Part shown: positions 63,539-64,000 of the stretch, piece by piece
Layout: each line of letters opens with the position of its first letter
Position numbering within the stretch: position 1 is the first letter of the stretch
Origin: WTFV01 sp965200895
Lineage (GTDB): Bacteria; Acidobacteriota; Vicinamibacteria; Vicinamibacterales; UBA8438
Reading direction: 5' to 3'
DNA length: 64,000 nt
Assembly (NCBI GenBank): GCA_965200895.1
Contig: CBDAVM010000001.1
Location: 1,612,001-1,676,000 of the forward strand
Translations under genes and position numbers: made by a program
Notes under the pieces: model-generated
Database searches by the model: none
Told to the model about the DNA's origin: nothing
What the model saw: the letters and a program-made list of their open reading frames with translations, nothing else

Positions 63539-64000
63539 ATGCCCGAGTTGCCCGTCTATCTGGATCACCATGCCACGACGCCCGTCGATCCCCGCGTCGT
63601 CGAGGCGATGCTGCCCTTCTTCAGCGAGCGCTTCGGCAACGCCTCGAGCCGCCAGCACGCGTTCGGGTGGGCCGCCCGCGACGCGGTAGCGGCGGCCCGC
63701 CGGCAGGTGGCGGAGCTGATCGGCGCCGACCCGCGGGAGATCTGCTTCACGAGCGGCGCCACCGAGTCCGACAACCTGGCGGTGCGGGGAGTGGTCGCAG
63801 CGGACCGGCGCCGGCCGCTGCACGTGGTGACGATGACCACCGAGCACCACGCGGTGCTCGACCCGTGCCGCCGCCTCGAACGCGAGGCTGTCGAGGTAAC
63901 GCGGGTGGCGCCGCGCCCGGACGGCCTGTGCGAGGTGGCTGACGTCGAACGCGCGCTGCGGCCCCACACGCGGCTCGTATCGGTGATGGCCGCCAACAAC
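63539..64000 (+). CDS. Cysteine desulfurase, partial
   Basis: The protein starts PVYLDHHATTPVDPRVVEAMLPFF and has FGNASSRQHAFGWAA, ICFTSGATESDNLAVRGV and TMTTEHHAVLDPCRRL, the NifS/IscS N-terminal signatures. The PLP lysine and active Cys lie beyond the window. It should supply sulfur for Fe-S assembly together with genes to the right. ATG 63539. Confidence 0.93.
   Translation, partial: MPELPVYLDHHATTPVDPRVVEAMLPFFSERFGNASSRQHAFGWAARDAVAAARRQVAELIGADPREICFTSGATESDNLAVRGVVAADRRRPLHVVTMTTEHHAVLDPCRRLEREAVEVTRVAPRPDGLCEVADVERALRPHTRLVSVMAANN

Noticed and set aside
61409..63967. 852-codon minus-strand open frame
   Set aside because: It is antisense to the oxidoreductase, Rrf2 and cysteine desulfurase genes and shows only His/Arg/Val-rich shadow sequence.

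Overview
The window is high-GC bacterial chromosome with short gaps, many 1-20 nt gene overlaps, and both strands in use. Several gene families point to Acidobacteriota, perhaps a Vicinamibacteria-like lineage: an N-terminal carboxypeptidase-regulatory domain on an outer-membrane barrel, a glycine-rich TonB with a long linker, a DUF5916-type barrel tail, a PQQ-propeller remnant, and class C serine hydrolases. This assignment is inference from family style; no rRNA or tRNA gene was found.

1-19.5 kb is housekeeping and envelope: a TonB/methyltransferase operon, inositol-1-phosphate synthase, an orphan ABC ATPase, the catalytic chain of methylmalonyl-CoA mutase, phosphoglycerate mutase, two exported proteins, a PDZ/GAF/PAS histidine kinase with its sigma-54 response regulator, purD-purE, ribosomal protein S21 and a STAS protein. 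19.7-25.5 kb is a surface-glycan cluster of four GT4 glycosyltransferases in an A-B-B-A paralogue order.

25.5-34.7 kb is a complete arginine regulon. argC-argB-argD-GNAT-argJ-argF run leftward and argR-argG-argH rightward from a shared control region with two near-identical ArgR-like half-sites. 34.8-45.3 kb holds FabI, a bacterial deoxyhypusine-synthase homologue, queC/queD, RtcB, a DtxR regulator, a CaiB-type CoA transferase and a class I aminotransferase. 45.6-48.9 kb is a sulfur-carrier cysteine pathway: cysteine synthase fused to rhodanese, a JAMM protease, a CysO/MoaD-like carrier whose C-terminal GlyGly is capped by three residues, and a MoeZ-type E1 with rhodanese.

48.9-61.5 kb is an accessory and defence-like island. 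It holds a MntA-HepT toxin-antitoxin pair, a translationally overlapping operon (HicB, an unknown 205-residue protein, an AbiEii-like nucleotidyltransferase, a 954-residue PHP-SMC ATPase, and a shortened AlbA_2 protein), an ATPase-PD-(D/E)XK gene with a frameshifted tail, and an intact DUF4143 ATPase behind a perfect palindrome. Around these lie decayed genes, several of which lost their middle and kept both ends: two ATPases, AlbA_2, and VapB/VapC/HicA pieces. 61.6-64 kb returns to metabolism with a Gfo/Idh oxidoreductase, an Rrf2/IscR regulator and the start of a cysteine desulfurase.

A recurring theme is short local direct repeats (23-78 bp period) between genes and inside one gene, plus a dispersed imperfect palindrome present near both ends of the window.
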